Assembly (NCBI RefSeq): GCF_023703375.1
Contig: NZ_JAMQGO010000002.1
Location: forward strand, 309,562 to 373,561
From: Lutimaribacter degradans
Lineage (GTDB): Bacteria; Pseudomonadota; Alphaproteobacteria; Rhodobacterales; Rhodobacteraceae
Direction of reading: 5' to 3'
DNA length: 64,000 nt
Every line of letters begins with the position of its first letter. Position 1 is the stretch's first letter. Below, piece by piece: positions 24,738 to 34,920 of the stretch. The notes under the pieces were generated by a model, which saw only the letters and a list, made by a program, of their open reading frames with translations, had not been told where the DNA came from and did no database searches. Both the position numbers and the translations under genes were made by a program.

Positions 24738-25667
24738 ATGCAGGCGCTGCTCGATATCATCCTGCCCGTCTTCGCGTTGATCGGCTTTGGCTACGTCGCT
24801 GTCTGGCGCGGTCTGTTCCGCGAAAGCGCGGTTGACGGGTTGATGGTGTTCACCCAGAATTTCGCGATCCCCGCGCTGCTTTTCCGCGCCATCTCGACAC
24901 TCGACCTGGGCCAGAATTTCGACCTGTCCCTGTTGGTCAGCTTTTACGCGGGTTCCAGCACGGGTTTTTTTGTCGGGCTGCTGGGGGGGCGATATCTTTT
25001 CAAGCGCGACTGGGAAGACGCGGTTGCCATCGGGTTTACCTGCCTGTTCGCCAACTCCCTGATGCTGGGGCTGGCCATGACCGAGCGCGCCTATGGCGCC
25101 GATGCGCTGCAAGCCAACTATGCCATTGTCGCGGTCCATTCGCCCTTTTGCTATGGCCTTGGCATCACCGCGATGGAAATCGCCCGGGCCCGCGGCACCC
25201 CTGCCCGCGCGGTGCCCGGCAAGGTATTGCGTGCCATGTTCCGCAACGCGCTGGTCATCGGCATCATGCTGGGCTTCGCCGTCAACCTGACCGGCGCGAC
25301 CGTGCCAGGCATGATCGAGGGAGCCGTAGATATGCTGGTGCGCGCGGCCATTCCCTGCGCATTGTTCGGCATGGGGGGCGTGCTGTATCGCTATCGCCCC
25401 GATGGCGATTTCCGCATCATCGCCTATGTCTGCGTCGTGTCGCTGTTGCTGCACCCTTCGATTACCTGGACGCTGGGCACGCTGAACAAGCTTTCGGTGG
25501 ACGCCATGCGCTCGGCGGTGCTGACGGCGGCAATGGCGCCAGGCATCAACGCCTACGTGTTTGCCAACATGTATGGCCGGGCGCAGCGGGTGGCGGCCTC
25601 GTCGGTGCTGATTGCCACCGCGCTGTCTATCGGCACGATCTGGGGCTGGTTACACCTGCTGCCCTGA
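24738..25667 (+). CDS. AEC-family transporter (auxin efflux carrier superfamily)
   Basis: 309-aa membrane protein with about 10 hydrophobic helices arranged as two repeats. MQALLDIILPVFALIGFGYVAVWRG and the TQNFAIPALLFRAI stretch with the conserved N-x-x-x-P are typical of the family. Bacterial members export malate and other carboxylates or amino compounds. The ATG at 24738 is chosen over 24699 because it places the N-terminus at the first helix. It stands alone, 45 bases before tamA. Confidence 0.88.
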   Translation: MQALLDIILPVFALIGFGYVAVWRGLFRESAVDGLMVFTQNFAIPALLFRAISTLDLGQNFDLSLLVSFYAGSSTGFFVGLLGGRYLFKRDWEDAVAIGFTCLFANSLMLGLAMTERAYGADALQANYAIVAVHSPFCYGLGITAMEIARARGTPARAVPGKVLRAMFRNALVIGIMLGFAVNLTGATVPGMIEGAVDMLVRAAIPCALFGMGGVLYRYRPDGDFRIIAYVCVVSLLLHPSITWTLGTLNKLSVDAMRSAVLTAAMAPGINAYVFANMYGRAQRVAASSVLIATALSIGTIWGWLHLLP

Positions 25668-25711
25668 GCGGGGCCGGTTGATCACATTTCTGCCGGTCTA
25701 CCTTAATCCGC

Positions 25712-27589
25712 ATGGTCCTTGGCGGCAAAGCGCCGTATCAAGGCAACAAAGAGGGGGCCTTGCCTTTGCTGCCGAATACCGTGCGGGTCGCCGGCCCGAT
25801 ACAACGCGCCCTGACCGTGCTTGCGCTGGCGGCCTGGCTGTCGCCCGCCCTGCCCGCGCGCGCATTCGAAACCATGACGCTTCAGGTCTCGGGGCCGGAA
25901 AAAGACGCCCTGACCGAAACGCTGAACGCCGCCTCGATCCTGCGGGCCGCGCAGGCCGAGGGCACGACCCAACCGCAAGATGTGCTGTCGGCCGCGCTCA
26001 GCGATTATCGCCGCCTTACCGAAACGCTGTATGCCCAGGGCTATTACGGCGGCACGATCTCCATCCGGTTGGACGGGCAAGAGGCCGCGCGCATCCCCCC
26101 GCTGCAAACGCCCGCGCGCATCGGCACGGTGACGGTGCAGGTCGACCCCGGTCGCCCCTTTCGCTTTGGCCAGGCCGAGATCGCGCCGCGCGCGCCCGGC
26201 AGCACACCGCCACGGGGCTTTGCCACGGGCCAGCGCGCACGCTCGACCGCTGTGCGCGACGCCGTTGACGGCGCGGTGACAGAGTGGCGCGGCGCCGGCC
26301 ACGCCAAGGCACAGGTCGCAGGCCAGGACATCACCGCCAACCACGCCAATGCACGGCTGGATGCGCAGGTGCGGCTTGCCCCCGGCCCCGAGGTGCAGTT
26401 CGGCCGCCTGTTGGTCGCCCCCGGCAGCGCCGTGACCCCCCGCCGCGTGCGCAAGATCGCGGGCCTGCCCGAAGGCACGCGGTATTCGCCCGACAGTGTC
26501 GAACGCGCCGCCACGCGGTTGCGCCGCACCGGGGCCTTTCGCTCGGTCCAACTGGCCGAAGGCGAGGTGGTAGGCCCTGACAACCGTATGGACGTGACCG
26601 CCAAGCTGGTCGATGAAAAACCCCGCCGCATCGGCGGCGGCGCCGAGATCAGCAGTTTCGAGGGGCTGCGCCTGTCGGGTTTCTGGATGCATCGCAACCT
26701 GCTGGGCGGGGCCGAGCGGCTGCGTGTCGAGGGCGAGGTGGCAGGCATCGGCGGGCAAACGGGCGGCACCGATTACCGCCTGTCCGTGCGTGGCGAACGG
26801 CCCGCCAGCTATGGCCCCGACACGAGTTTCTGGTTCAAGGGCGAGATCGAACGCCTGGATGAACCCGATTACTTTACCGATCGGGCCAGTATCACCGTGG
26901 GCGCGCACCGGATCTTCTCCGACACGCTGAGCGCCGAGGTCGGGATCGGGCTTGAGACCGAGGAAACAACCGATGGGTTCGGCACCCGCGATTTCACCCT
27001 GGCCACCCTGCCCGTCACGGTGACATGGGACCGGCGCGATGACATTCTGGACCCGACAAGCGGCAGCTTGCTGCGCGTTGAAACAACACCGTTCATCGCC
27101 ATCGAGGGCGCCGACACCGGCGGGCGGGTCATGCTGGATGCGCGCGCCTATCACGCGCTGGATTCGGAAGCACGGTTCGTGATGGCAGGCCGACTGCAAT
27201 TCGGCAGCATCCTTGGCGCCGACATTGACCGCACCCCGCCGCGCTTTTTGTTCCATTCCGGCGGCGGCGGCACGGTGCGCGGCCAGCCCTACGAGTCGCT
27301 TGGCGTCAACGTCGGGGGCACGCAAACCGGCGGGCGCAGCTTCCTGGGCCTGTCGGGCGAGCTGCGCGCCAAGCTGGGTGGCAATTTCGGCCTCGTTGGC
27401 TTTGCCGATGCGGGCTATGTCGGAGCCGAGGAATTCTATGACGGATCCGGCGATTGGCACGCGGGCGCCGGGATCGGCCTGCGCTATGACACGGTGGTGG
27501 GGCCAATCCGGCTGGACGTGGCCGCGCCCGTGTCAGGCAACACCGGCGACGGGGTGCAAATTTATATCGGTATAGGGCAGGCATTTTGA
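25712..27589 (+). CDS. tamA: TamA-family outer membrane assembly protein
   Basis: 625-aa Omp85-superfamily protein. A signal sequence (about residues 27-50, LTVLALAAWLSPALPARA) is followed by POTRA-like domains (about 55-260) and a C-terminal beta barrel that ends in IYIGIGQAF, with a terminal Phe typical of outer membrane proteins. The sequence after the start (MVLGGKAPYQGNKEGALP) is unusually long before the signal; a TTG or other start near 25757 is possible, with AGAGGGGG upstream. TamA inserts autotransporters and other proteins into the outer membrane with TamB. Its stop overlaps tamB. Confidence 0.9.
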   Translation: MVLGGKAPYQGNKEGALPLLPNTVRVAGPIQRALTVLALAAWLSPALPARAFETMTLQVSGPEKDALTETLNAASILRAAQAEGTTQPQDVLSAALSDYRRLTETLYAQGYYGGTISIRLDGQEAARIPPLQTPARIGTVTVQVDPGRPFRFGQAEIAPRAPGSTPPRGFATGQRARSTAVRDAVDGAVTEWRGAGHAKAQVAGQDITANHANARLDAQVRLAPGPEVQFGRLLVAPGSAVTPRRVRKIAGLPEGTRYSPDSVERAATRLRRTGAFRSVQLAEGEVVGPDNRMDVTAKLVDEKPRRIGGGAEISSFEGLRLSGFWMHRNLLGGAERLRVEGEVAGIGGQTGGTDYRLSVRGERPASYGPDTSFWFKGEIERLDEPDYFTDRASITVGAHRIFSDTLSAEVGIGLETEETTDGFGTRDFTLATLPVTVTWDRRDDILDPTSGSLLRVETTPFIAIEGADTGGRVMLDARAYHALDSEARFVMAGRLQFGSILGADIDRTPPRFLFHSGGGGTVRGQPYESLGVNVGGTQTGGRSFLGLSGELRAKLGGNFGLVGFADAGYVGAEEFYDGSGDWHAGAGIGLRYDTVVGPIRLDVAAPVSGNTGDGVQIYIGIGQAF

Positions 27590-30500
27590 TGGGCACGCGC
27601 TTAATTCTCCGGGCGCTGGCCGTGCTGGTGCTTGCCGTGATGCCCGCGCTGGTATGGGCACAGGATCAGCAGGCGCGGGATCGCGGCGTGATCCAGGCGT
27701 TTCTCGAGGACAACCTGTCAGCGGCGGGCCGCGAGGTGCGTATCGAGGGGTTTTCAGGCGCGTTATCGGGCCGCGCCAGCATTGAAACGCTGACCATCGC
27801 CGATGCGCAGGGGGTGTGGATCACGTTGCGCGGCGCAGTGCTCGATTGGAACCGTGCCGCGCTGCTTTCGGGGCGGCTGGAGGTGGCAGAACTGTCGGCC
27901 GAGGCGGTGATCGTGGCGCGCGCGCCGGAAACCGGGCCAGATGCCCCCGCCACGCCCACGGCGCGTGAACCCTTCGCGCTGCCCGAATTGCCGGTATCCA
28001 TAGATATCGGCCAACTGGCCCTTGAACGCGTCGAACTGGGTGCCCCTTTGCTGGGGCGCGAGGCCGCGTTCGAGGTGCAGGGAAATGCCGAACTTGCAAG
28101 CGGCGCGGGCGCCGCCGAGCTGCGCCTGACCCGGCTGGATGGCCCGCAAGGCGCGCTGGAAATGACCGGCAGCTATTCCAACGAAACGCGCGAGCTGGGG
28201 CTGTCGGTCTCGTTGCAGGAAGATGCCGACGGCATTGCCGCCAACCTGCTTGACCTACCAGGGCGTCCCGCGCTGGCACTGTCGATCGCGGGCGATGACC
28301 CGATAGACGATTTCCGTGCCGATATCCAGCTGGCCACCGACGGCGTCGCCCGGCTGACCGGCGCGGTCACTCTGGCAAACACGCCCGGCACCGACGGGAA
28401 CGCGCGCCGCGTTACCGCCAATCTGTCGGGTGATATCGCGCCGGTTTTCGCCCCCGAGTACCGCCGCTTTTTCGGCCCGGAAATCGCGCTGCGTGCCAGC
28501 GCGGTGCAGCGCCCCGATGGCCGGCAGGTGCTGGAACAGCTACGCCTGACGGCCCAATCCATCGAGATCACCGGCAGCGGCGCGATCGGCGCCGATGGCT
28601 GGCCCGAACGCCTGAACCTTTCGGGCCGCGTCGCCGACCCGGAAGGCAACCCGGTCAACCTGCCCACGGGCGGCGACGGCACCCAAGTGGACGGGGCCGA
28701 CCTGCAACTGGAGTACGACCGTGCCGCGGGCGATGGCTGGCAGATGCAGGCAACTGCCCGGCAGGTCGTGCAGGCGGGCAACCGCCTTGGCGCGCTGCGC
28801 CTGACGGCGGGCGGCACGATCACGCCCCCGCGCGGCGATGGCCTTGGCACGATAGTCGGTGACGTGGCGCTTGCCGCCGATGGGCTGACGCTTGCCGATG
28901 CCAAGTTGGCGCAGGCGGTCGGCCCCTCGCTATCCGGGCGGCTTGGCTTTGAATGGACCGATGCCAACGGCCTGCGCCTTGCCGGCATCGACCTGTCCGG
29001 CGCCGATTATGGCCTGACCGGCGATGCCAGCCTGCGCTTGCCCGAGGATATGTTCGACCCGCAGGCCACGCTCGATCTGCGGCTTGCCGCCCGCGATCTG
29101 GCCCGCTTTGCCGCGCTGGCTGATGCGCCGCTTGGCGGTAGCGCGGCGCTGGACATCAGCGGCGACGTGGCGCTTTACACAAGCGCACTCGATCTGCTGT
29201 TTGACGGGCAAACCACCGACCTTTCGGTTGGCCAACCGCAGCTTGACCCGCTTCTGGCGGGCGCGGGAACGCTCTCGCTGCGGTTGCTTCGTGACAGCGC
29301 GGCAACCAGCGTCCAGGGGCTGCGCATCGCCACCGATCACGCGCGCATCACCGGCGAGGCGTCGCTGGGCGAAGAGGCTGGCAGCTTTGACATGCAGGCC
29401 GAGGTTGCCGACACGGCCCGTATCGCACCGGGCCTTTCAGGTCCCGCGCGCCTGGCCGCGCAGGGCACTGGCGCCGTCACCGCATGGACGGTGAACGCCC
29501 AGGCCACCCTGCCCGGCAATGGCAACGCCACATGGCAAGGCCGTGTCACGGGCCTGCCCGACGCGCCCCGCCTGGCAGGGCGCGCCGAGGCGCAACTGGA
29601 TGATCTTGCCCCCTATTCCGGGCTGGCCGGGCGGCAACTGGGCGGCGGCTTGAGCGCATCGGCCGAGATCGATGCCGGCCTGACCGACCTCGATGGTCGG
29701 ATCGACCTGTCCGCCACCTTGCAAAACCTGTCGGTTGACGTTGAGACGGCCGACCAACTGTTGCGCGGAAATGGTGAACTTTCGGCGGTGCTCCGCCGCG
29801 ATGCCCAGGGCCGGCTGAACGTCGACAGCCTGCGGCTATCGACGCCCGCACTGACCGCCACGGCCAATGGCGAAATGACGGCAGACAGCCAAAGCCTGGC
29901 CGCTGAACTGCGCCTGCCCGATGGCGGTATCCTCGCGCAAGAGCTGGCAGGGCCGGTCACGGTGCAGGGCAATGCTAAACGCGGAACGGGTGACTGGCAG
30001 ATCGACGTTACAGGCGGAGCAACCGGCGATACCAGACTGGCTGCCAACGGCACCATTGCGCCCGATTTCACCCGCGCCGACCTGGCGTTGACGGGCCGCA
30101 CACCGCTGGCGCTGGCCAATGCCCGTTTGCGGCCCCGTGCGGTAAGCGGAATTGCCAGCTATGACCTGCGGTTGGCGGGGCCGTTGGCGCTGTCTTCGTT
30201 GTCGGGCAATATCGCAACCCGAGATGCCCGGCTGACCCTGCCCAGCCTGGGGCTGGCACTGGGCGAGATCGACGCAAGCGCCGATCTGTCTGGCGGGCAG
30301 GCCCGGATCGCGGCGACTGCGGTGGTTTCCAGCGGCGGGCGGGTGCAGCTTGAGGGCGGCGTGGGCCTGACACCGCCCTTCAACGCCGATCTGTCTGTAA
30401 TCATTGAACAAGTCGTTCTTAGGCAAGCCCGCCTGTACGAGACGACGGCAACCGGCCGGGTGACCTTGCAGGGGCCCCTGACGAATGGCGCGCGGATTGG

Positions 30501-31368
30501 GGGCTTGATTGATCTGGGTCCGGCGGAACTGCGGATACCCGCATCGACAGGCCCGAGTTTCGGCGACCTGGCCGGCCTGCGCCACGTGAACGAACCGCCC
30601 GCGGTACGGCAGGTGCGGCAATGGGCCGGGCTGATCGCCGAGCCGGGGGCCGGCAACGCGGCCAGCGGCCCGGCCTACCCGATTGACCTGACGATCCGGG
30701 CGCCATCGCGAATTTTCGTTAGGGGACGGGGACTTGACGCCGAATTGGGCGGTCAGCTCCAGCTTTTGGGCACCACTGACAACATTGTGCCCCAGGGCCG
30801 GTTCGAACTGGTGCGCGGGCGGCTGGACATCCTGGGCCAGCGGCTGGCGCTGGACGAGGGGGTGCTACAATTGCAGGGGTCGTTCGACCCGATTATCCGC
30901 TTTGCCGCCACCACGAGAAGCCAGGACGTGGTCATAACCCTGGGAATCGAAGGCTCGGCAAGCGCACCAGATCTTGTGGTTCAATCGTCGCCAGAGCTGC
31001 CACAGGACGAGATATTGTCATTGCTTCTGTTCGGGCGGGACGTGACCGAGATATCTGCCTTGCAGGCATTGCGGCTGGCCAACGCGGTGCGCGTGCTGTC
31101 GGGGCATGGCGGGGCGGGCCTGACCGGCCAGTTGCGCGAAACGCTGTCACTGGATGACTTTGACGTCAGCACCGATGACTCGGGCAACGTGCAGGCGCGC
31201 GCGGGCAAGTACCTGTCGGAAAACATTTATTCCGATGTCGTGGTAAATGGCGAGGGCGAGACCGATATCAACCTGAACCTCGAGGTCAGCCCGAATATCA
31301 CCGTTCGCGGGCGGCTGGGCTCGGATGGCGATACGGGGCTGGGCGTGTATTACGAGCGCGATTACTAA
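27589..31368 (+). CDS. tamB: TamB translocation/assembly protein (AsmA-like repeats, DUF490)
   Basis: 1259-aa periplasm-spanning protein. A signal-anchor N-terminus (MGTRLILRALAVLVLAVMPALVWA) is followed by a long repetitive beta-rich region of the AsmA-like type. A C-terminal DUF490 domain is indicated by the RFELVRGRLDILGQRLAL segment and the end GVYYERDY. TamB-type proteins form a hydrophobic groove that carries lipids or assists outer membrane protein insertion. The ATG at 27589 overlaps the tamA stop codon (TGATG). The length is within the family range. Confidence 0.95.
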   Translation: MGTRLILRALAVLVLAVMPALVWAQDQQARDRGVIQAFLEDNLSAAGREVRIEGFSGALSGRASIETLTIADAQGVWITLRGAVLDWNRAALLSGRLEVAELSAEAVIVARAPETGPDAPATPTAREPFALPELPVSIDIGQLALERVELGAPLLGREAAFEVQGNAELASGAGAAELRLTRLDGPQGALEMTGSYSNETRELGLSVSLQEDADGIAANLLDLPGRPALALSIAGDDPIDDFRADIQLATDGVARLTGAVTLANTPGTDGNARRVTANLSGDIAPVFAPEYRRFFGPEIALRASAVQRPDGRQVLEQLRLTAQSIEITGSGAIGADGWPERLNLSGRVADPEGNPVNLPTGGDGTQVDGADLQLEYDRAAGDGWQMQATARQVVQAGNRLGALRLTAGGTITPPRGDGLGTIVGDVALAADGLTLADAKLAQAVGPSLSGRLGFEWTDANGLRLAGIDLSGADYGLTGDASLRLPEDMFDPQATLDLRLAARDLARFAALADAPLGGSAALDISGDVALYTSALDLLFDGQTTDLSVGQPQLDPLLAGAGTLSLRLLRDSAATSVQGLRIATDHARITGEASLGEEAGSFDMQAEVADTARIAPGLSGPARLAAQGTGAVTAWTVNAQATLPGNGNATWQGRVTGLPDAPRLAGRAEAQLDDLAPYSGLAGRQLGGGLSASAEIDAGLTDLDGRIDLSATLQNLSVDVETADQLLRGNGELSAVLRRDAQGRLNVDSLRLSTPALTATANGEMTADSQSLAAELRLPDGGILAQELAGPVTVQGNAKRGTGDWQIDVTGGATGDTRLAANGTIAPDFTRADLALTGRTPLALANARLRPRAVSGIASYDLRLAGPLALSSLSGNIATRDARLTLPSLGLALGEIDASADLSGGQARIAATAVVSSGGRVQLEGGVGLTPPFNADLSVIIEQVVLRQARLYETTATGRVTLQGPLTNGARIGGLIDLGPAELRIPASTGPSFGDLAGLRHVNEPPAVRQVRQWAGLIAEPGAGNAASGPAYPIDLTIRAPSRIFVRGRGLDAELGGQLQLLGTTDNIVPQGRFELVRGRLDILGQRLALDEGVLQLQGSFDPIIRFAATTRSQDVVITLGIEGSASAPDLVVQSSPELPQDEILSLLLFGRDVTEISALQALRLANAVRVLSGHGGAGLTGQLRETLSLDDFDVSTDDSGNVQARAGKYLSENIYSDVVVNGEGETDINLNLEVSPNITVRGRLGSDGDTGLGVYYERDY

Positions 31369-31496
31369 GCCACCCGATATATTTTCAGGCGCTGTAAATA
31401 TGCAGAATCCGCGCGATCGGCGGGGAAAACCGCGCGGCTGCGAAAGCCGGACAGCGCCACCCGCGCCGGTCCCGCCTGCGCGGGCCCGCGAGGCCC

Positions 31497-32678
31497 CTAC
31501 CCGCCCGCCAGCCTTGCCGCGGCGCGGGCGATGACCAGTTCTTCGTTCGTGGGAATGACCATGACGCGCACCCGCCCGAGATCGGACGAGATGACCGAGG
31601 CGTTTTGCGCGTTGGCGTCTTCGTCCAGCTCGATCCCGATCCAGCCCATGCCGCTGCAAACCTGGTGGCGGATGCGGGCCGAGTTTTCGCCGATGCCGCC
31701 GGTGAACACCACCGCGTCCAGCCCATCCAGCGCGGCGGCCAGCCCCCCCAGTTCACGCCGGATTCGAAAGGTGAAATAGTCGATCGCTTGCCGCGCGTGC
31801 GGGTCGTCGGATTCTTCGAGCGTGCGCATGTCATGGCTGATGCCCGACAGGCCCAGAAGGCCCGATTTCTTGTAAAGCAGGTCTGAAATCGCCGCGGCGT
31901 CCATACCCTCTTGCTCCATCAGGTATAGCAGCACGCCGGGATCTACCTGACCCGAGCGCGTGCCCATCGGCAAGCCGTCGAGCGCGGAAAACCCCATGGT
32001 CGAGGCCAGCGACCGGCCCGCCAGCATCCCGCACATCGACGCGCCGTTGCCCAGGTGCGCCACCACCACCCGGCCCTTGTGCAGCGTCGGCGCCATTTCG
32101 GCCAGCGCGCCCGAGATGTAATCATAGCTGAGCCCGTGAAAGCCGTAGCGGCGCACGCCCTTGTCGTAGTAGGCGCGCGGCAGCGCGAAGGTGTCATTCA
32201 CGAAAGGGTGGCTGCGGTGAAAGGCGGTGTCGAAACAGGCCACTTGCCGCGCCTGCGGAAATTCGGCCATCGCGGCCTGCACACCGGCCAGGTTATGCGG
32301 CTGGTGCAGCGGCGCGAAGGGCACCAGGGTTTCAAGCCGGGCGATCACGTCGGGCGTCAGCTCCATCGGATCGGCAAAATCGCGCCCGCCATGCACGACG
32401 CGGTGCCCGACGGCCGTTATCTCGGCCTCGGGGAAGCGGGTTTCCACCTCGGCCAGCGCCGCGTGAAGCGCGCCGTGATGGTCTTGCGCGTGCCGGGCCG
32501 GCAGATCGGTTTGCGCCAGCCTGTCGCCGTCCGGCCCTGTCAGCACCAGCCGCGCCGCGCCGCCGATACGCTCGACCAGCCCGGTGACCAGCGCCTGCGG
32601 GTCGCCGGGCCCGGACTGGAACAACCCGAATTTGAGCGATGACGACCCCGCGTTCAGAACCAGCAGATGCGACATCAC
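31497..32678 (-). CDS. ackA: acetate kinase
   Basis: 393-aa ASKHA-fold kinase that interconverts acetate + ATP and acetyl phosphate. VLNAGSSSLKFGLF at the N-terminus is the family signature, with VGHRVVHGG, the DTAFHRSHP region (catalytic Asp/His/Arg contacts), HLGNGASM and TGGIGENSARIR further on. The start codon overlaps the 3' end of the MaoC-Pta gene by 4 bases, so the two enzymes are produced together and can carry acyl-CoA to acyl phosphate to carboxylate with ATP gain. Confidence 0.96.
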   Translation of the reverse strand: MMSHLLVLNAGSSSLKFGLFQSGPGDPQALVTGLVERIGGAARLVLTGPDGDRLAQTDLPARHAQDHHGALHAALAEVETRFPEAEITAVGHRVVHGGRDFADPMELTPDVIARLETLVPFAPLHQPHNLAGVQAAMAEFPQARQVACFDTAFHRSHPFVNDTFALPRAYYDKGVRRYGFHGLSYDYISGALAEMAPTLHKGRVVVAHLGNGASMCGMLAGRSLASTMGFSALDGLPMGTRSGQVDPGVLLYLMEQEGMDAAAISDLLYKKSGLLGLSGISHDMRTLEESDDPHARQAIDYFTFRIRRELGGLAAALDGLDAVVFTGGIGENSARIRHQVCSGMGWIGIELDEDANAQNASVISSDLGRVRVMVIPTNEELVIARAAARLAGG

Positions 32679-34063
32679 GCCCCCCCCTTGAGACGAAAGT
32701 GATGCAGCGCCGCGACCGCGCAGGAGGCCAGCCGCGACATGTCGTCGTCGGAACGCGAATTGAGGATGATCGGCACGCGCGCGCCCAGCACCAGCCCCGC
32801 GCCCTCGGCGTGGCTAAGATAGGTCAGTTGCTTGGCCAGCATGTTGCCCGCGTCGATATCGGGCACGACCAGCACGTCGGCATGGCCTGCGACGGGCGAG
32901 GTCAGCCCCTTGGTGCGCGCCGCCGCGATATCGACGGCGTTATCCATCGCCAGCGGCCCGTCGACCAGCCCGCCGGTGATCTGACCGCGCTCGGCCATTT
33001 TCGACAACAGCGCCCCGTCGATGGAGGATGGCAAGTCGGGGTTCACCGTTTCCACCGCCGACAGCACGCCGACCTTCGGCTGCTCGATCCCGATGGACAG
33101 GGCCAGGTCGATGGCGTTTTGCACGATGTCGACCTTGGTTTTCAGATCGGGCGAGATGTTGATGGCGGCATCGGTCACCAAGAGCGGGTGCGCCAGCCCC
33201 GGCACATCCATCACGAATACATGGGTGAACCGGCGCCCGGCGCGCAGCCCGGCCTGTTTGTCCAGCGTGGCGCGCAACAGTTGATCGGTGTGCAAATGCC
33301 CCTTCATCAGCGCCTCGGCGCGGCCCTCGCCCACCAGGGCGACGGCGCGGTGCGCGGCGGTCTGGTGATCGGGTTCGTCGATGATTTCGACCCCAGTCAG
33401 GTCGGCACCGATTTCGGCGGCGCAGGCGGCGATGCGCGTGGCATCGCCCACCAGGATCGGCGCGATCAGGGTATGGCTGCGCGCCAAAAGGGCGCCGCCC
33501 AGCGAATTGGGTTCTTCGGGGCAGACCACGGCGGTTTTCAACGCGGGCAACGGCGCGGCCAGTTTCAACAGCTTTTCGAAATGGCGGTGGCGCTGCACGA
33601 TCAGGCCGGGCAGGTCGTGGCTGGAATAGCTGATCTTCTTGCGGGGCGCCTCGACCGTGGCCGCGCCGGACAGGATCAGCGCGTCATCGCCCAAGCGGCG
33701 CACCTCGGTTGCAAGGGTCACGGTGCTGTCGCGTTCGTTCTTGTCGGTGACGGTGACGCGGCTGACCAGCTCGTCCCCGGCATGGGCGCGGGCGTGAAAG
33801 ACCATGCTCTGCGCACGATAGAGCGTGCCCGCCCCGGGCAGCAGGTTGCCCAGCACCGCCGAGACCAGCGCACCGACGAACATGCCGGGGGCGACGGCCT
33901 CGACCATGCCGTCGCCATCGCCGTCGGCATCATACAGGTGCATCGGGTTGTGGTTGCCCGAGACGTTGGCGAATACCAGCAGGTCGTCCTGGGTGCACAG
34001 GCGGCGCAATTCGCGGCTGTCGCCGACCTGGAGTTCATCGAATGTGCAGTTCTCGATATGCAT
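32675..34063 (-). CDS. MaoC-like dehydratase domain fused to phosphotransacetylase
   Basis: 462-aa two-domain enzyme. Residues about 1-150 are a MaoC/hot-dog fold ([19 protein letters not shown] with Asn/His of the catalytic loop, then [15 protein letters not shown]). Residues about 160-460 are a phosphate acetyl/butyryltransferase domain ([58 protein letters not shown]). The architecture is known in alphaproteobacteria as a bifunctional enoyl-CoA hydratase/phosphate acetyltransferase. It probably supplies acyl phosphate to the coupled acetate kinase. Whether the MaoC domain is catalytic or only binds acyl-CoA cannot be told from sequence. Confidence 0.92.
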   Translation of the reverse strand: MHIENCTFDELQVGDSRELRRLCTQDDLLVFANVSGNHNPMHLYDADGDGDGMVEAVAPGMFVGALVSAVLGNLLPGAGTLYRAQSMVFHARAHAGDELVSRVTVTDKNERDSTVTLATEVRRLGDDALILSGAATVEAPRKKISYSSHDLPGLIVQRHRHFEKLLKLAAPLPALKTAVVCPEEPNSLGGALLARSHTLIAPILVGDATRIAACAAEIGADLTGVEIIDEPDHQTAAHRAVALVGEGRAEALMKGHLHTDQLLRATLDKQAGLRAGRRFTHVFVMDVPGLAHPLLVTDAAINISPDLKTKVDIVQNAIDLALSIGIEQPKVGVLSAVETVNPDLPSSIDGALLSKMAERGQITGGLVDGPLAMDNAVDIAAARTKGLTSPVAGHADVLVVPDIDAGNMLAKQLTYLSHAEGAGLVLGARVPIILNSRSDDDMSRLASCAVAALHHFRLKGGA

Positions 34064-34220
34064 GATCGGGGTTTCCTCTTGGCGTGGATCAAGCGGTAGC
34101 GGCTGCGCGTGCGATTGTCACCCTTTGGCGCGGCGGTATGACAGGCCGATGACGGTGCGGCCTTGGCAGCGCCGGGGCGATCTGGCAAGGTCCGCGCCGG
34201 TGCGGGCAAGAGGGCGAGGC

Positions 34221-34889
34221 ATGGGCAGTGAAGAGGCAGGAACCGGCGGGCTGGCGCGGTATGCGCTGCCCCGCGCGCGGGCGGGCGAGTCCGTGGGCCT
34301 GCTGGGCGGGTCGTTCGACCCCGCGCATGAGGGCCACGCCCATATCACGCGCGAGGCGCTGCGCCGGTTCGGGCTGGACCAGGTGTGGTGGGTGGTAAGC
34401 CCGGGCAACCCGCTGAAGGCCAAGGGCCCCGCGACGCTGGCGCATCGGATGGCGCGGGCGCGGGCGGTGATGGACCATCCGCGCGTGACGGTCACCGATA
34501 TCGAAACCCGGATTGGCACGCGATACACCGCGCAGACACTGCGTCGCCTGCGCCGGCTTTACCCCGGCGTGCGGTTCGTGTGGCTGATGGGGGCCGACAA
34601 CCTGGCGCAATTGCACCGCTGGCAGGATTGGCAGCAGATCATGGAGAGCGTGCCGGTTGGTGTTCTGGCACGGCCGGGCCAACGCATTTCTGCGCGCGCG
34701 TCAAAGGCGGCGCGCATCTACCGCCATGCCAAGCTGCCCGCGCGCGCGGCGCGGGCGCTGGCGGCGGGCCAGCCGCCGCGCTGGTGCTTCGTGAACGTGC
34801 CCATGATCGACATGTCATCGACGCGGATACGGCGCACGGGCGGCTGGACCCGCCAGGGCAGCGAAATCGTGATGCCTGCGCGCTTGTAA
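34221..34889 (+). CDS. nadD: nicotinate-nucleotide adenylyltransferase
   Basis: 222-aa nucleotidyltransferase that makes deamido-NAD. Motifs: [18 protein letters not shown] (GxFDP and HxGH type), [11 protein letters not shown], and the C-terminal [11 protein letters not shown] (SSTxIR). The open frame extends far upstream, but the ATG at 34221 has AGGGCGAGG in front and gives a normal length. An ATG at 34149 is possible. It is convergent-adjacent to nothing and precedes the PBP4-type gene by 31 bases. Confidence 0.93.
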   Translation: MGSEEAGTGGLARYALPRARAGESVGLLGGSFDPAHEGHAHITREALRRFGLDQVWWVVSPGNPLKAKGPATLAHRMARARAVMDHPRVTVTDIETRIGTRYTAQTLRRLRRLYPGVRFVWLMGADNLAQLHRWQDWQQIMESVPVGVLARPGQRISARASKAARIYRHAKLPARAARALAAGQPPRWCFVNVPMIDMSSTRIRRTGGWTRQGSEIVMPARL

Positions 34890-34920
34890 GCGGCGGAAAT
34901 CCGGGGCTAGTGTTGCGCCC

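Noticed and set aside
23772..25454. Long minus-strand open frame (560 codons) opposite the metallo-hydrolase and AEC genes
   Set aside because: Antisense shadow; the plus-strand genes have clear families and motifs.
25703..27460. Long minus-strand open frame opposite tamA
   Set aside because: Antisense shadow of a well-supported gene.
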